DNA from: CAMBDS01 sp964355675
Lineage (GTDB): Bacteria; Electryoneota; AABM5-125-24; Hatepunaeales; Hatepunaeaceae
Length of the DNA stretch: 64,000 nucleotides
Assembly (NCBI GenBank): GCA_964355675.1
Contig: CAYHEC010000010.1
Location: 68,884-132,883 of the forward strand
Reading direction: 5' to 3'
Positions 1 to 9,068 of the stretch are shown piece by piece. Position numbers and translations under genes: made by a program. Numbering within the stretch: position 1 is the first letter of the stretch; each line of letters begins with the position of its first letter. The notes under the pieces are model-generated. The model was not told where the DNA came from and made no database searches. It saw nothing but the letters and a program-made list of their open reading frames with translations.

Positions 1-1939
1 GCACGCCGATCTTGTTGGATATTTTAGCATAATTTAAAATTGCCGTCGCGTGTTCTGCTAAACCTACCGACCACTTTCCGCCATCCCATTTAAGGTCTGT
101 GCGGCAACCTTTTTGTTCAAATGCATTTGCCAGCTTGGGTTCGCGATTAATGTAGTACGAGATAACATATTCGAAACTTTCCGGGTTCAGCCAAATATTG
201 GGAGGTACATTACTCAAATCATTTAGTTCCTTGGCTAATTTCTCAGTAATTTGCCAATCTGATATAAACCGATAATAACTCCTGCCTTTATTGTTATCGA
301 GAATGTCGCGCTTTTTCTGCAAAGGTATTGTGCTTAAAATCGACTCATTTACAGTCGCAACCAATTGCAAGGCGGAAATAATTGATGTCTTAGTTAATTC
401 CTCCAGTATGCGGTATTTGTTTTCGTCCATCGTAAACCATTCTTGCCTCAAGTTATCCACGAGAGCCGACGAATGTTCATGTTTATTTTCTACCGAAATA
501 CCAGACCGTTCAGCAAGTGAATAAGTGTATTTAAGACTATTTAACATACAAAGAAGGACTCGAATCCGGACGGGACTACTATACGCAATCCAAATTATGT
601 CATGCGGTATTTTTACTAATAAGTAATCTACCAACATACCGAAAAAGGCGCCTTGCGAAACTGACGACGATGAAACATCGCCTAAGTCTATTCCAGAAAG
701 AAGCCTATAATTAAATATAGGAAATAGCTTTGGGAGTATTCCAATAGCACCTTCCGTGCAGACGTATGGTGGATGCGTCATGAGTAATCGAACCCATTGA
801 GGAAAGTTTTCAGGCTTGTAATTTTGCCAGGTCAATTTCACATCGTCTGGGTACACAATCAAATAATCAAGGTCGGAAATGCCAGGTGCACCAACTTGTC
901 CAATTTGATATATTGCAATCGGTTTTGGGGCAAGTGAGTTCCAGAATTTCGTTACAAGTTCAGTCGTTTCTTGATAACGTTGGTCTTGAATTTGAAGAGG
1001 TAGATCAGTTACCGGGCGAGAGAAAACACGTGGACCAGGTTCCTTGGGAGCGACATCTCGTATTTTTGTTTGCATGCTATGGAGTAATGCAAGTACACGT
1101 CGCGGGAAATCTTCTCCTAAAACATTTTGAACATCGATGACTTGCTTACTATTTCGAGAATTCCGTCTTGCAATCTTTTGTAATAACGATGGACGATGAA
1201 TTTGGAGCGCAAACCAAACTAATATCCGTGATGGCTTATGTCGCGGCCCAAGAGTTGCCCTTAAATTTGTCGCTAATACTATTGGTTCCCATTCTTCTTT
1301 CGTGAAGTATTTTTCTGCGATAGGGAATGTGTCCCTTTTGTATCTAAATTCTCCTGTCATACGTTGGAGAAATAAGGCTGGTAAAATCATCAGATTCCCC
1401 AAGCAGTGTTCCACATCGTAATAATCTCTCATCATAAATGGTTTCGAACTCCAAGCATTGAAGTAACCAGAAAACATTACAAGCATGGAATCTGTAATTT
1501 CGTTGGAAGGTACGACCATCACTTCGATTGGATCATTGGATTCAAAAAGATCAACGCCATAATTAAAGAGTATCAGTGGAAATTTCGCTTCTGGATAAGA
1601 GGACAACTCGCTTTGCATTAGATAATAGGGTTCATGATGCATAAAAGGATCGAAGGCATAAGTTAAGGCAAGAATCTCGCTACGAAGCTTATTATACTTA
1701 CTCTGCATTCGCGTATCTGTTAAAGTCGAATCCTTCACAATAAACGTCAAATCTAAGTCGCTAAATCCTTCAACATCATCAAGTGTCGCGACACTTCCAT
1801 GAATAATCGCCCGTAAAAACAGATCTTTGTTTTGGTTTGCCAATTTATGCAACTTCCATACGGGCCAATATTTTGACTGGCTGCCACCTCTGTCAAGCCA
1901 TGATTGATAATTTGTGCCAGATGGAACTTGATGGATCAT
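1..1939 (-). CDS. Double nucleotidyltransferase-like protein, partial (runs off left edge)
   Basis: Reading the reverse strand from ATG at 1939 gives an open frame of 646 codons with no stop to base 1, so the C-terminus lies outside the window. Two sites resemble the polymerase-beta-type nucleotidyltransferase signature (small-residue turn followed by hDhD): HGSVATLDDVEGFSDLDLTF near residues 45-64, and GQVGAPGISDLDYLIV near residues 345-360. In the second the GS is changed to GQVG. This suggests a duplicated or tandem nucleotidyltransferase fold, perhaps with one degenerate copy. The start lies 16 nt after the stop of the glycosyltransferase gene, so it is probably the distal gene of the same operon. 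Substrate is unknown; antibiotic-type, tRNA-type or sugar nucleotidyl transfer cannot be told apart from this. The frame is certain, the family fairly likely and the function open. Confidence 0.72.
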   Translation of the reverse strand, partial: MIHQVPSGTNYQSWLDRGGSQSKYWPVWKLHKLANQNKDLFLRAIIHGSVATLDDVEGFSDLDLTFIVKDSTLTDTRMQSKYNKLRSEILALTYAFDPFMHHEPYYLMQSELSSYPEAKFPLILFNYGVDLFESNDPIEVMVVPSNEITDSMLVMFSGYFNAWSSKPFMMRDYYDVEHCLGNLMILPALFLQRMTGEFRYKRDTFPIAEKYFTKEEWEPIVLATNLRATLGPRHKPSRILVWFALQIHRPSLLQKIARRNSRNSKQVIDVQNVLGEDFPRRVLALLHSMQTKIRDVAPKEPGPRVFSRPVTDLPLQIQDQRYQETTELVTKFWNSLAPKPIAIYQIGQVGAPGISDLDYLIVYPDDVKLTWQNYKPENFPQWVRLLMTHPPYVCTEGAIGILPKLFPIFNYRLLSGIDLGDVSSSSVSQGAFFGMLVDYLLVKIPHDIIWIAYSSPVRIRVLLCMLNSLKYTYSLAERSGISVENKHEHSSALVDNLRQEWFTMDENKYRILEELTKTSIISALQLVATVNESILSTIPLQKKRDILDNNKGRSYYRFISDWQITEKLAKELNDLSNVPPNIWLNPESFEYVISYYINREPKLANAFEQKGCRTDLKWDGGKWSVGLAEHATAILNYAKISNKIGV

Positions 1940-1955
1940 AATCTGTTTATCAGAC

Positions 1956-3197
1956 TTATTCAACTTGCTTGCCATATTTTAAAATGAGCCACATCTTAAT
2001 TATGAACTTTTCAATAATGAGTGGGAAGTAAGTCAAAACAATAAAGCGCAAAGCCACACTTTCAGGCATATATCGACGTGCCTGACGCAGTTCGTCTCTG
2101 GCAAGGGTTTGATAGCCAGCGAGTCTTAATGCATTACCCCACTTCAAATGGAATTTAGACGCACTCACCTTAGCTTCTTGAAGCTCACTCTCTGGAAGTT
2201 GAACAGGTTGACGACCTCGAACGGGGTTTCTTTCTAATTGCTCAAAGATCGAATTCAATCGAATTAGCCAGGTGTGATCTTTCAGACATCTTTCTCTGCC
2301 GCGTCTGGCAATTTGCTCTCTTTCTTCGTCATGCGATAGATAGTATTCGATCTTTCGGCGAGCCTCATCTGGATCTCTGAAGCAAACTACTTCCTGATCC
2401 AACACAAAACAATCTTCCAATCCGTCGGTGTATTCGGTAAGCAAAAATCCACCGCACATACAAACCTCAAAGACACGTGCTTTGAGTGTCTTGATATTTT
2501 TGTTATGCACATCTTTTGCAAAATCCAGGTTAATTTTGCTGACATTAAAAACCCTGACCATCTCATCAAAAGGCAGGAAGCGATTCCAACCTCCGCCAAA
2601 CTTTTCGATCTTCAGATCCGTCGTTTCTATGGCTGTCATAAACGCCTCGCGGTCAGCTATCTTGGTCCCAACAAAGGAAACATCATATTCATAGGTAACA
2701 TTAATCTTCTTAAATAATTCTGGAGATGCGGCGGGGGGAACATAAAAATAGGGGATTTTCAACGACTGGTATTTTTCTATCACTGATGGTGCTACGGTAA
2801 CACAATAATCCAGATGAGGGATATAGAGCTTGGTAAAACTATCAAAAGCGGAGTGATCGTCCCAAAACCAACAAATTACGATGCAACCTTGCGACCTTAT
2901 AAAATCAAAAGTCTCTTCCATAACTTCAAATCCCCAGCGTTGGGCGAGCCACAAGACGTATTTAGGTCGCTCCCTTTTAACCAAATCAATAATTTCTTGG
3001 TTGGTTTTCTTCATCCCAACATCGAAATATCTTTTGAACCAATCGTAGCGAACAAATTTTGAAAATACTTGAGGTAGCGCTTCTGAAAAAGGTCGGTCCT
3101 TATCAAAACGCACCAACCCTATAATGCCGTTTTTTCCGGCTAAAGGGTGCTGGCTATAATCGCTGTTGGTCAGCAATAATATCTTAGCGTCGATCAT
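1956..3197 (-). CDS. CgeB-like glycosyltransferase (GT-B fold)
   Basis: A 413-residue cytosolic protein resembling the CgeB / Glyco_trans_1_2 group of GT-B glycosyltransferases. The N-terminal half has the substrate-facing pattern (VLWLAQRWGFEVMEE, ICWFWDD). The C-terminal half has the typical donor-side block with KARVFEVCMCGGFLLTEY, then a gap and YYLSHDEEREQIARRGRERC, which is diagnostic of this group. It probably adds a sugar to the surface glycan built by the cluster. The ATG at 3197 is 48 nt after the upstream dehydratase gene and the next gene starts 16 nt downstream, consistent with an operon. The last ~70 residues extend past the usual domain and are not recognised. Donor and acceptor cannot be read from sequence. 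Confidence 0.8.
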   Translation of the reverse strand: MIDAKILLLTNSDYSQHPLAGKNGIIGLVRFDKDRPFSEALPQVFSKFVRYDWFKRYFDVGMKKTNQEIIDLVKRERPKYVLWLAQRWGFEVMEETFDFIRSQGCIVICWFWDDHSAFDSFTKLYIPHLDYCVTVAPSVIEKYQSLKIPYFYVPPAASPELFKKINVTYEYDVSFVGTKIADREAFMTAIETTDLKIEKFGGGWNRFLPFDEMVRVFNVSKINLDFAKDVHNKNIKTLKARVFEVCMCGGFLLTEYTDGLEDCFVLDQEVVCFRDPDEARRKIEYYLSHDEEREQIARRGRERCLKDHTWLIRLNSIFEQLERNPVRGRQPVQLPESELQEAKVSASKFHLKWGNALRLAGYQTLARDELRQARRYMPESVALRFIVLTYFPLIIEKFIIKMWLILKYGKQVE

Positions 3198-3245
3198 ACG
3201 GCGTCGCCTTTAACAGGGATTTCAGGTCGTGCTGGTTCTGTGTCC

Positions 3246-4400
3246 TTAGAAGAAATTATCCATAATGCCTTCAAGTATGGTAAGCCTCCCATCGTTGACG
3301 GACTGATTGTTGCCTATATAGAAGGCGTTGGTGTGTAGGAAATCTGCGTTTTTAAATCCTTCGGCGTTATAGTGTTTCTTCAGGAAAGGTTGGCGCAGGA
3401 GGTTTCCGGCAACGAGTGGGCGGGACTCGATGCCAGCATCGGCAATAATCTTCTGAAACCTTTTCTTTTGTTCACAGTCCTTAAACAGAAATTGAAGAAC
3501 AAAAGAGGATATCCCTTCGGATTCCGCTACAATAAGGGCGTCGCTATATTTCTTACATATCTCAACAAAACGGCTATAGTTGCGATTCCTTATTTCAATG
3601 AATTGGTCTAATTTGTCAAGTTGTGTTAGACCCAAAACCGCGTGGAGTTCAGTGTTTCGAACATTGAACCCGTCGGTAAGAAATAGAAATTGAAAATCAA
3701 TGTACGGATACTTAGTTTTGATGTCGTCATGGTATTCAATCGGCAGTTCGCGAGCCAGTCCATGCGACCTTTTCAACAACAACAACCGGTATAATTCTTC
3801 GTTGTTGGTGCAGACCATGCCGCCTTCGACTGTAGTCATGTGGTGACCCCAGTAAAAGCTGAAGGTGCTGCCTATTCCGAAGTTCCCAACCTTTACCTTG
3901 TCAATAGTGGCTCCATTTGCTTCACAGCAATCCTCCATGATCAAAATGCCACGATCGCCGATGATTTTCTTGATGCGGGAAATGTTAGCTGGAAACCCGA
4001 TCAGGTGAGTAATAAATATCGCTTTTGTTCTGTCGGTGATGCATTTCTGAAGCTGATCGTAATCAAAGGAGAAATCCTGAAGATTGACGTCAACAAAGAC
4101 AGGTTTCAACCCGCTCTGCATTACCGGGGTAACATTGGTTGTCCATGTAACGGCGGGTACGACAACTTCATCGCCATCATTCAAGCCATACATCTCCTTC
4201 AAAGCATTGATTAATACCAGATTGGCTGAACTGCCCGAATTGACAAACACGCTATACTTACATCCCTGCCATTTGGAATAGCGGTTCTCAAATTCTTTTA
4301 CTTTTGAAAATTGAGTAAATCTGGTTGTTTCCCTGATAAAGGAGACAAGAGTGCTAAGGTCATCTTGACTCAATATATCTTCTTGTAGTTTCCAGAGCAA
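3246..4400 (-). CDS. ColD-like PLP/PMP-dependent sugar 3-dehydratase (DegT/DnrJ/EryC1 fold)
   Basis: A 384-residue member of the DegT/DnrJ/EryC1/StrS fold. Cofactor-binding elements are visible: NSGSSANL near 54-61, MEDCCEANGA near 155-164 and VEGGMV near 191. At the position of the internal-aldimine lysine (family pattern SFxxxK) it has SFYWGHH, placing His186 where Lys is normal. Lys-to-His replacement is the hallmark of the 3-dehydratases ColD (GDP-4-keto-6-deoxymannose 3-dehydratase) and RfbH (CDP-sugar E1). The length fits ColD, about 388 aa; RfbH is longer and carries an iron-sulfur site. It would remove the 3-OH of a 4-keto-6-deoxy-hexose nucleotide. The adjacent upstream gene resembles ColC/GDP-fucose synthase, which supports a GDP-sugar pathway. 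The likely start is TTG at 4400, since no in-frame ATG exists before the upstream TGA. Confidence 0.8.
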   Translation of the reverse strand: MLWKLQEDILSQDDLSTLVSFIRETTRFTQFSKVKEFENRYSKWQGCKYSVFVNSGSSANLVLINALKEMYGLNDGDEVVVPAVTWTTNVTPVMQSGLKPVFVDVNLQDFSFDYDQLQKCITDRTKAIFITHLIGFPANISRIKKIIGDRGILIMEDCCEANGATIDKVKVGNFGIGSTFSFYWGHHMTTVEGGMVCTNNEELYRLLLLKRSHGLARELPIEYHDDIKTKYPYIDFQFLFLTDGFNVRNTELHAVLGLTQLDKLDQFIEIRNRNYSRFVEICKKYSDALIVAESEGISSFVLQFLFKDCEQKKRFQKIIADAGIESRPLVAGNLLRQPFLKKHYNAEGFKNADFLHTNAFYIGNNQSVNDGRLTILEGIMDNFF

Positions 4401-4462
4401 TTTATAAATTCCCCATGGTTGTTTTGCCCGATTTGATCAGTATTCCAGTTTGAAAGTCCATT

Positions 4463-5383
4463 TCAAACCCTGATATATGGGTAATTGGCTACAAACCAAT
4501 TAATGGTATTTTCAATTCCTTGTTCTATCTTAGTGTATTCGAAATTAGGAAGATATTTCGCCAATTTGGAAGTGTCGGCAGGTTTGCGGTATTGTCCATC
4601 AGACTTGGATGTATCCCAAATCACCTTACCCATAAATCCGATTTTTTCGACTATAGTTTCAATCAGATATTTTATCGTTACTTCTTCTCCAGTGGAGAAA
4701 TTAATTGGGGTTTCTTCTTCGTAATATTTCAGTGCCCAAACGGCCAATTTGGCGGCGTCATCAGATAACAAAAACTCCCTTAATGGCGTCCCGCTCCCCC
4801 AGACAATAAAGTCCGTATTATTCTTTTTGGCTAAATAACACTTGTGAATTAGTGATGGAATAGCATGTCCATCTTCCAGATTCCAGTTATCATTTGGCCC
4901 GTACATGTTTGTTGGTATGGCAGTAATGAAATTGCAACCCCATTCGTTCCGGTATGCCCGACTCTGCACATCTAACATCCTTTTTGCATAGGAGTATCCA
5001 TAATTAGACGGGTGGGGTTGACCGTCATGGATCGCCTCTTCTTTTAACGGGAAGGCAATATTATCGGGATAAACACATGTCGATAGAAAAGACATTAATT
5101 TATTTACCTTGATTAGGCGAGAGCATTCTAATACATTAGTATTTATCAATATATTGCTTCTATAGAATTCACCGAGATGTGCCATATTTCCGCCCAATCC
5201 ACCGACTCGAGCCGCCAAATGAATCACGCCTTCGGGATGGATATCCTTAATTATTTTTAAGGTTTCATCAAATTTCGTAAGGTCGGCATCCTTATGTGTG
5301 ATAAATACAAAATTCGGGAGATTTAACCTCTGGATGGCGTGACCAACCAATCCATCTCCACCGGTCACTAAAATTCTACTCAT
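4463..5383 (-). CDS. GDP-L-fucose synthase / ColC-like epimerase-reductase
   Basis: An extended short-chain dehydrogenase of 306 aa. It has the Rossmann motif VTGGDGLVG (6-14), the GDP-fucose-synthase-type segment HLAARVGGLGGN (55-66), the catalytic STCVYP (101-106) and YxxxK at Tyr130-Lys134. The block VWGSGTPLREFL matches the GMER/ColC family substrate region. In colitose synthesis ColC acts after ColD as a C5 epimerase and C4 reductase, and the next downstream gene here is ColD-like. A plain GDP-fucose synthase cannot be excluded. I chose ATG at 5383 because GGGAG sits about 7 nt upstream and it overlaps the upstream stop by 8 nt; a GTG-type extension to 5413 is possible but poorly supported. 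No gmd or mannose-1-phosphate genes are in the window. Confidence 0.8.
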   Translation of the reverse strand: MSRILVTGGDGLVGHAIQRLNLPNFVFITHKDADLTKFDETLKIIKDIHPEGVIHLAARVGGLGGNMAHLGEFYRSNILINTNVLECSRLIKVNKLMSFLSTCVYPDNIAFPLKEEAIHDGQPHPSNYGYSYAKRMLDVQSRAYRNEWGCNFITAIPTNMYGPNDNWNLEDGHAIPSLIHKCYLAKKNNTDFIVWGSGTPLREFLLSDDAAKLAVWALKYYEEETPINFSTGEEVTIKYLIETIVEKIGFMGKVIWDTSKSDGQYRKPADTSKLAKYLPNFEYTKIEQGIENTINWFVANYPYIRV

Positions 5384-6392
5384 TGATTGCTCCCTGATTG
5401 AGATTCCACTCAATCGTTCGTTGTAAACCGTCTTTAAAAGAAATAAACTGCTTTATTTTAAATTCATTACACACTTTGCTTACGTCAAGCTTTACGATGC
5501 CCGGGGCATCCTTCATCATCTTTCCCGTGCCAGCTTCGCACGTTGCTCCATATACTTCAGCAATTAACTGGGCCATTTCGTAAATAGATACGGTTTCTGT
5601 TGCCCCGACGTTATATAGTAACTCTTTTCCTTCAAGCATTATCTTGAACATCATAAATAGTGCGTCTGAAATATAACAATACGAACGAAGATCTTTTCCT
5701 TCATCCATTAGTTTGATGTGCTTATCAATAAAGGCTTTTTTCATAAAGTTGCCCATCGCCCGTTCATCATGGATTGAAAGACCAGGTCCATAGACTAAGG
5801 CTACGCGTGCGATCTTGGCATCTACACCAAACTTTCGATTATAGATAAAGCACAGCGCTTCCCCGACTTTTTTAGACTCAATATAAGAGGCTCTGCCACT
5901 TGAAGTCAGGGAATTTCCTGGATATGATTCCTTCGTCGGTATTTCATTCGGAGGCGGGTTTCCATAAACTTCACTGGTGCTAAGGAGAAGAAATTTTGCG
6001 TTATTTGCCTTGCTGATATCTAATAGGTCTTTGGTAGCGTTTACATTCAGTGAGATAGTTTTTAGTTCATCCCCCAAGAACATTTTTGGCCCGCTATAAC
6101 AGGCGGAATGAATTACGAAATCAACAGGATGTGAAAATGAGAAGGGTTGTGAAAGGTCATGAGTGATATAATTAAATCTATCATCCTTCCATACCGGAGG
6201 ATTCTTACTGACACAATGTGCCATAATATTCGCATTATAATATTCATTAGCAGTACTTAACAAGTTCACTATGTAATTTCCAATAAGTCCGTTACTGCCT
6301 GTTACGAGAAAACGTTTATCGAACAGTGCTTCGAAGTTGCCAAAATTCGTTAGCAGGTTTCGGCAATCTTCTCTAATCAAGGTTGAATTCAT
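5376..6392 (-). CDS. NAD-dependent nucleotide-sugar epimerase/dehydratase
   Basis: An extended SDR protein of 338 aa from ATG at 6392, whose ATGA overlaps the stop of the upstream TPP-enzyme gene by 4 nt. Visible are the glycine-rich NAD motif TGSNGLIG (31-38), the STSEVYG segment containing the catalytic Ser/Thr, a YIESKK motif supplying YxxxK, and RVALVYGPG. Closest in style are UDP-glucuronate decarboxylase or 4,6-dehydratase-like enzymes of polysaccharide clusters. The exact reaction is not determinable. Given a ColD-like 3-dehydratase and a TPP enzyme in the same operon, it may reduce or epimerise the keto sugar intermediate. Tight overlaps on both sides indicate translational coupling. 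Confidence 0.78.
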   Translation of the reverse strand: MNSTLIREDCRNLLTNFGNFEALFDKRFLVTGSNGLIGNYIVNLLSTANEYYNANIMAHCVSKNPPVWKDDRFNYITHDLSQPFSFSHPVDFVIHSACYSGPKMFLGDELKTISLNVNATKDLLDISKANNAKFLLLSTSEVYGNPPPNEIPTKESYPGNSLTSSGRASYIESKKVGEALCFIYNRKFGVDAKIARVALVYGPGLSIHDERAMGNFMKKAFIDKHIKLMDEGKDLRSYCYISDALFMMFKIMLEGKELLYNVGATETVSIYEMAQLIAEVYGATCEAGTGKMMKDAPGIVKLDVSKVCNEFKIKQFISFKDGLQRTIEWNLNQGAINE

Positions 6393-7282
6393 ATTAGCCG
6401 TTCGATTTTGTTTTTTATTCCTGGCGCATCCAAGCCCAAGGCAGAACAATGCTGCTCATAGCTTCCATAGTTTGTCAGGAATTTGTCTTCTATCCCCAAA
6501 CGAAACTGCCGGACATTTTCAAGACCTTCAAGCGCTCTGGACACTTCATCACCAAGTCCCCCGATAATGTTATGTTCTTCGATGGTTAGCACCTTGCCAG
6601 TTTTAATAGCGCTTTGCCTTATAAGCTCAATGTCCAGTGGTTTGATCGTATGAATGTAAATAATTTCTGCATCCATTAATTTCGCTACTGTGATAACATC
6701 TTTAAGTTGAGGCCCCGTAACAATGATCGAAAGAGATTTACCTTCTTTAATCTTAATGCCTTCGCCAACCTTTATCTGGATCGAATCAAATTGAACGCCA
6801 TGTTTTACCGCGGGTAATCTAAAATAGGTTGGATTGCAATTATTGTAAGTTTGTTTAAAAAGTTCATCGAACTCAAGCTCGGAGGTTGGATATACAATTT
6901 GCATCCCAGACAAGGGTTTTAAAATGGCAAAATCCTCATAACAGTGATGAGTACATCCGAGCGAAGCGTAATCAAATGCTGAACCGACGCTAATTATGCT
7001 GGCGCCTAACTTTTGATAGCAAAGATCTACTTTGATTTGTTCATAACATCTTTCGAGAATGAAAGGCGCAATGCTGTGCACTACAGGATACATGCCAGTT
7101 GCCGATAAACCAGCCGCCATGCTGATAATTGTTTGCTCGCAAATTCCCAAGTTGTAAAATCGTTCGGGATGTTTATTTTGAAAATTCCGTAATAGAAATA
7201 CACTGATATCGCCCATCAATACGACTAATTTTTCGTCAAAATCGCCGACAGCTTCAATTGTCCGAGAAAATTGATTTCTCAC
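6389..7282 (-). CDS. Transketolase-like TPP enzyme, C-terminal (Pyr) subunit
   Basis: A 297-residue half-transketolase covering the pyrimidine-binding and C-terminal domains. Recognisable are NLGICEQTIISMAAGLSATG (residues 44-63) with the glutamate that activates TPP, the FFRLP-like TYFRLP segment, and the C-terminal VLTIEEHNIIGGLGDEV. It needs the adjacent upstream gene for the PP domain. It overlaps that gene by 4 nt and the downstream epimerase by 4 nt, so the three are translated as a coupled block. Split transketolases can be housekeeping enzymes. Embedding in a dideoxy-sugar cassette instead suggests two-carbon or longer unit transfer onto a keto sugar, which is inference. Confidence 0.85.
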   Translation of the reverse strand: MRNQFSRTIEAVGDFDEKLVVLMGDISVFLLRNFQNKHPERFYNLGICEQTIISMAAGLSATGMYPVVHSIAPFILERCYEQIKVDLCYQKLGASIISVGSAFDYASLGCTHHCYEDFAILKPLSGMQIVYPTSELEFDELFKQTYNNCNPTYFRLPAVKHGVQFDSIQIKVGEGIKIKEGKSLSIIVTGPQLKDVITVAKLMDAEIIYIHTIKPLDIELIRQSAIKTGKVLTIEEHNIIGGLGDEVSRALEGLENVRQFRLGIEDKFLTNYGSYEQHCSALGLDAPGIKNKIERLI

Positions 7283-8103
7283 TCCAATTCCTTCAGGATG
7301 ACCTTTAATTCTTCCTCAGTTGGGCTCCTGTGGTGCCAAGTGAAGCCGTTGTTTTCCAAAGTCTTCGATCCTTTCCCTTTTACCGTGCGAGCGATTACCA
7401 TTGAAGGTCTATCCGTTTTACAGTTTGAAATAGTTCTAAAGGTTTGTTTCAGCTCATTGATATCATGGCCGTTGACATCATAGACTTTCCAGCCAAACGC
7501 TGACCATTTTTCGACCGGGTTAGTAATTGGCAAGCACCTGCTGGTTGATTCATTCAAATCTAAAATTCCAATAAAATTATTCAATTTACAATTTGCGGCA
7601 ACCATAGCGGTTTCCCAGATAGTTCCTTCGTTACACTCTCCATCACCGATCAGAGAATAAACATAATTGGGTTTACATTTTATTTTCATGCTTAACGCGA
7701 TACCGGCAGCGAATGGAAAACCGTGTCCGAGGGATCCAGTGGAAGCCTCGACTCCCGGAACTTTGTTTCTATCGGGGTGTCCGCCGAGTGGGCTGTCATA
7801 TTTACCGAAAGTGATAAGATCATTCTCGGAAATATATCCTGCCTTTTGTAATACCGCATACAAAGCAACGGAAGCATGACCTTTACTGAGAATAAAATAA
7901 TCTCTATCCTCCCAATCCGGGTTTTCCGGGTGATATTTCAGCACATCCTTATAGAGAACAGTCAGTATATCCACGATCGAGAAAGAGCTGGGGATATGAC
8001 CTTCTTTTGCTTCAAAACACAATTTCAGAATTGATTTTCTGATTTCGATTGGATTTATCATTTTAGAGCAATATTTGGAAAACCGTGAGCGTTTACGGAC
8101 CAT
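7279..8103 (-). CDS. Transketolase-like TPP enzyme, N-terminal (PP) subunit
   Basis: A 274-residue N-terminal transketolase half. It has SKGHASVALYAVL (73-85), GGHPDRNKVPGVEASTGSLG (107-126) and the TPP/Mg motif beginning GDGECNEG at 153 and closing with an Asn about 30 residues later. It pairs with the C-terminal subunit encoded immediately downstream (4-nt overlap). The start is ambiguous: ATG at 8103 lies 12 nt after the upstream frame, and ATG at 8061 (MINPIEIRK) better matches the usual family N-terminus, but neither has a clear ribosome-binding site. The enzyme works in the cytosol. Confidence 0.84.
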   Translation of the reverse strand: MVRKRSRFSKYCSKMINPIEIRKSILKLCFEAKEGHIPSSFSIVDILTVLYKDVLKYHPENPDWEDRDYFILSKGHASVALYAVLQKAGYISENDLITFGKYDSPLGGHPDRNKVPGVEASTGSLGHGFPFAAGIALSMKIKCKPNYVYSLIGDGECNEGTIWETAMVAANCKLNNFIGILDLNESTSRCLPITNPVEKWSAFGWKVYDVNGHDINELKQTFRTISNCKTDRPSMVIARTVKGKGSKTLENNGFTWHHRSPTEEELKVILKELE

Positions 8104-8115
8104 CTCTTGAAATAC

Positions 8116-8933
8116 TTAAGATAATTTGCTTTTAAATCTTTCCATTTCAATAAATATTGAATCTCTACCATTATCATAAACCATTAAATAATTTAAGCTT
8201 GATAAGTAATTATTGATATTATGATAGTTATAATGGACCGTCTCCACAATCAGAAGACTTGGACGGTATTTTCCCCAATCATTACTCTTCAATACTTCTA
8301 ATTCATATCCTTCAACATCTATTGACATAAAATCAATAGTGTCAGATGGTTTCAAGTATTTTTCTAAAATATTAGATAAAGGTGCCACTTCGACTTCTAT
8401 TGTTTTTATGGCGGAAGCTTTATGCCAGATAAATGATTTTCTGCCATTTTATTATTGAAAGAAGATCCGTTACTAAATCCTTCTATCATATAAAAATCAG
8501 CTTTGCCCAACATTGGACCAATGCCAATGTTCAGATTAATATCTTCTGGCCTAGCCTCAACTAGTTTATTAAAAGGACTTAATTGTGGTTCAATGTTAAT
8601 TCCTCGCCAGCCTTTTAAGTAGAACCTAGTAGCATGAGAAGGAAACTCGTTGGGATCATTGGCTCCTATCTCAACATAATACCCATGACTCTTAAAATCT
8701 AGGAGAAAATCTATCAACAGATCCTCATGATCATAACCATCATAAGATCCGAAAACCTTATGTATGAATTTTTTGCCTCTCCCAGAAAAGTCATTATAGT
8801 TCGGATCATTGCATTCCTCAGCGTTTTTTGCCAGAATGTTTTTTGCCAGAATAGACTTTATTTTCCTCAAGATTCTGACAATTAGAGGTGGTATAAAATC
8901 TAATAGTGTAATGTGTTTGTTAAAGATCTTCAT
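8116..8933 (-). pseudogene. FkbM-family methyltransferase, frameshifted
   Basis: Two abutting frames together make one FkbM-type SAM methyltransferase of about 273 aa. The first (8933 to 8406) has the SAM-binding VEIGAND and the following RGINIEPQ. The second (ending at 8116) has the typical DFMSIDVEGYELEVL and LLIVETV. The join is around 8406-8412: the first frame ends ...GIKLPP then TAA, and shifting back one base continues IKTIEVEVAPLSN, the expected family sequence. One base missing in a short CCGCC tract would explain it. It could be a real inactivation, an assembly error or, less likely, a -1 programmed shift. FkbM enzymes O-methylate sugars and other small groups, so the role would be capping or decorating the exported glycan. 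Confidence 0.78.
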
Positions 8934-9068
8934 GAAAGGTAGTTCCTTGTTGTTTCATGTGAGTATGTGAAAAGGTTATCTGTTATTTTGTTGCTTCGAT
9001 TGTCCGTGTCAAAAGCAATATTGTATTTCATGACTCTATGTCATTAAATTTTATGTTGTTCAAAATGA

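Noticed and set aside
291..1621. Short plus-strand open frames at the left edge
   Set aside because: They lie antisense to a 646-codon minus-strand frame with clear nucleotidyltransferase-like motifs, and none has recognisable content.
8406..8408. Stop in the FkbM gene as a recoded codon
   Set aside because: It is TAA and the continuation is in another frame, which fits an indel and not readthrough.
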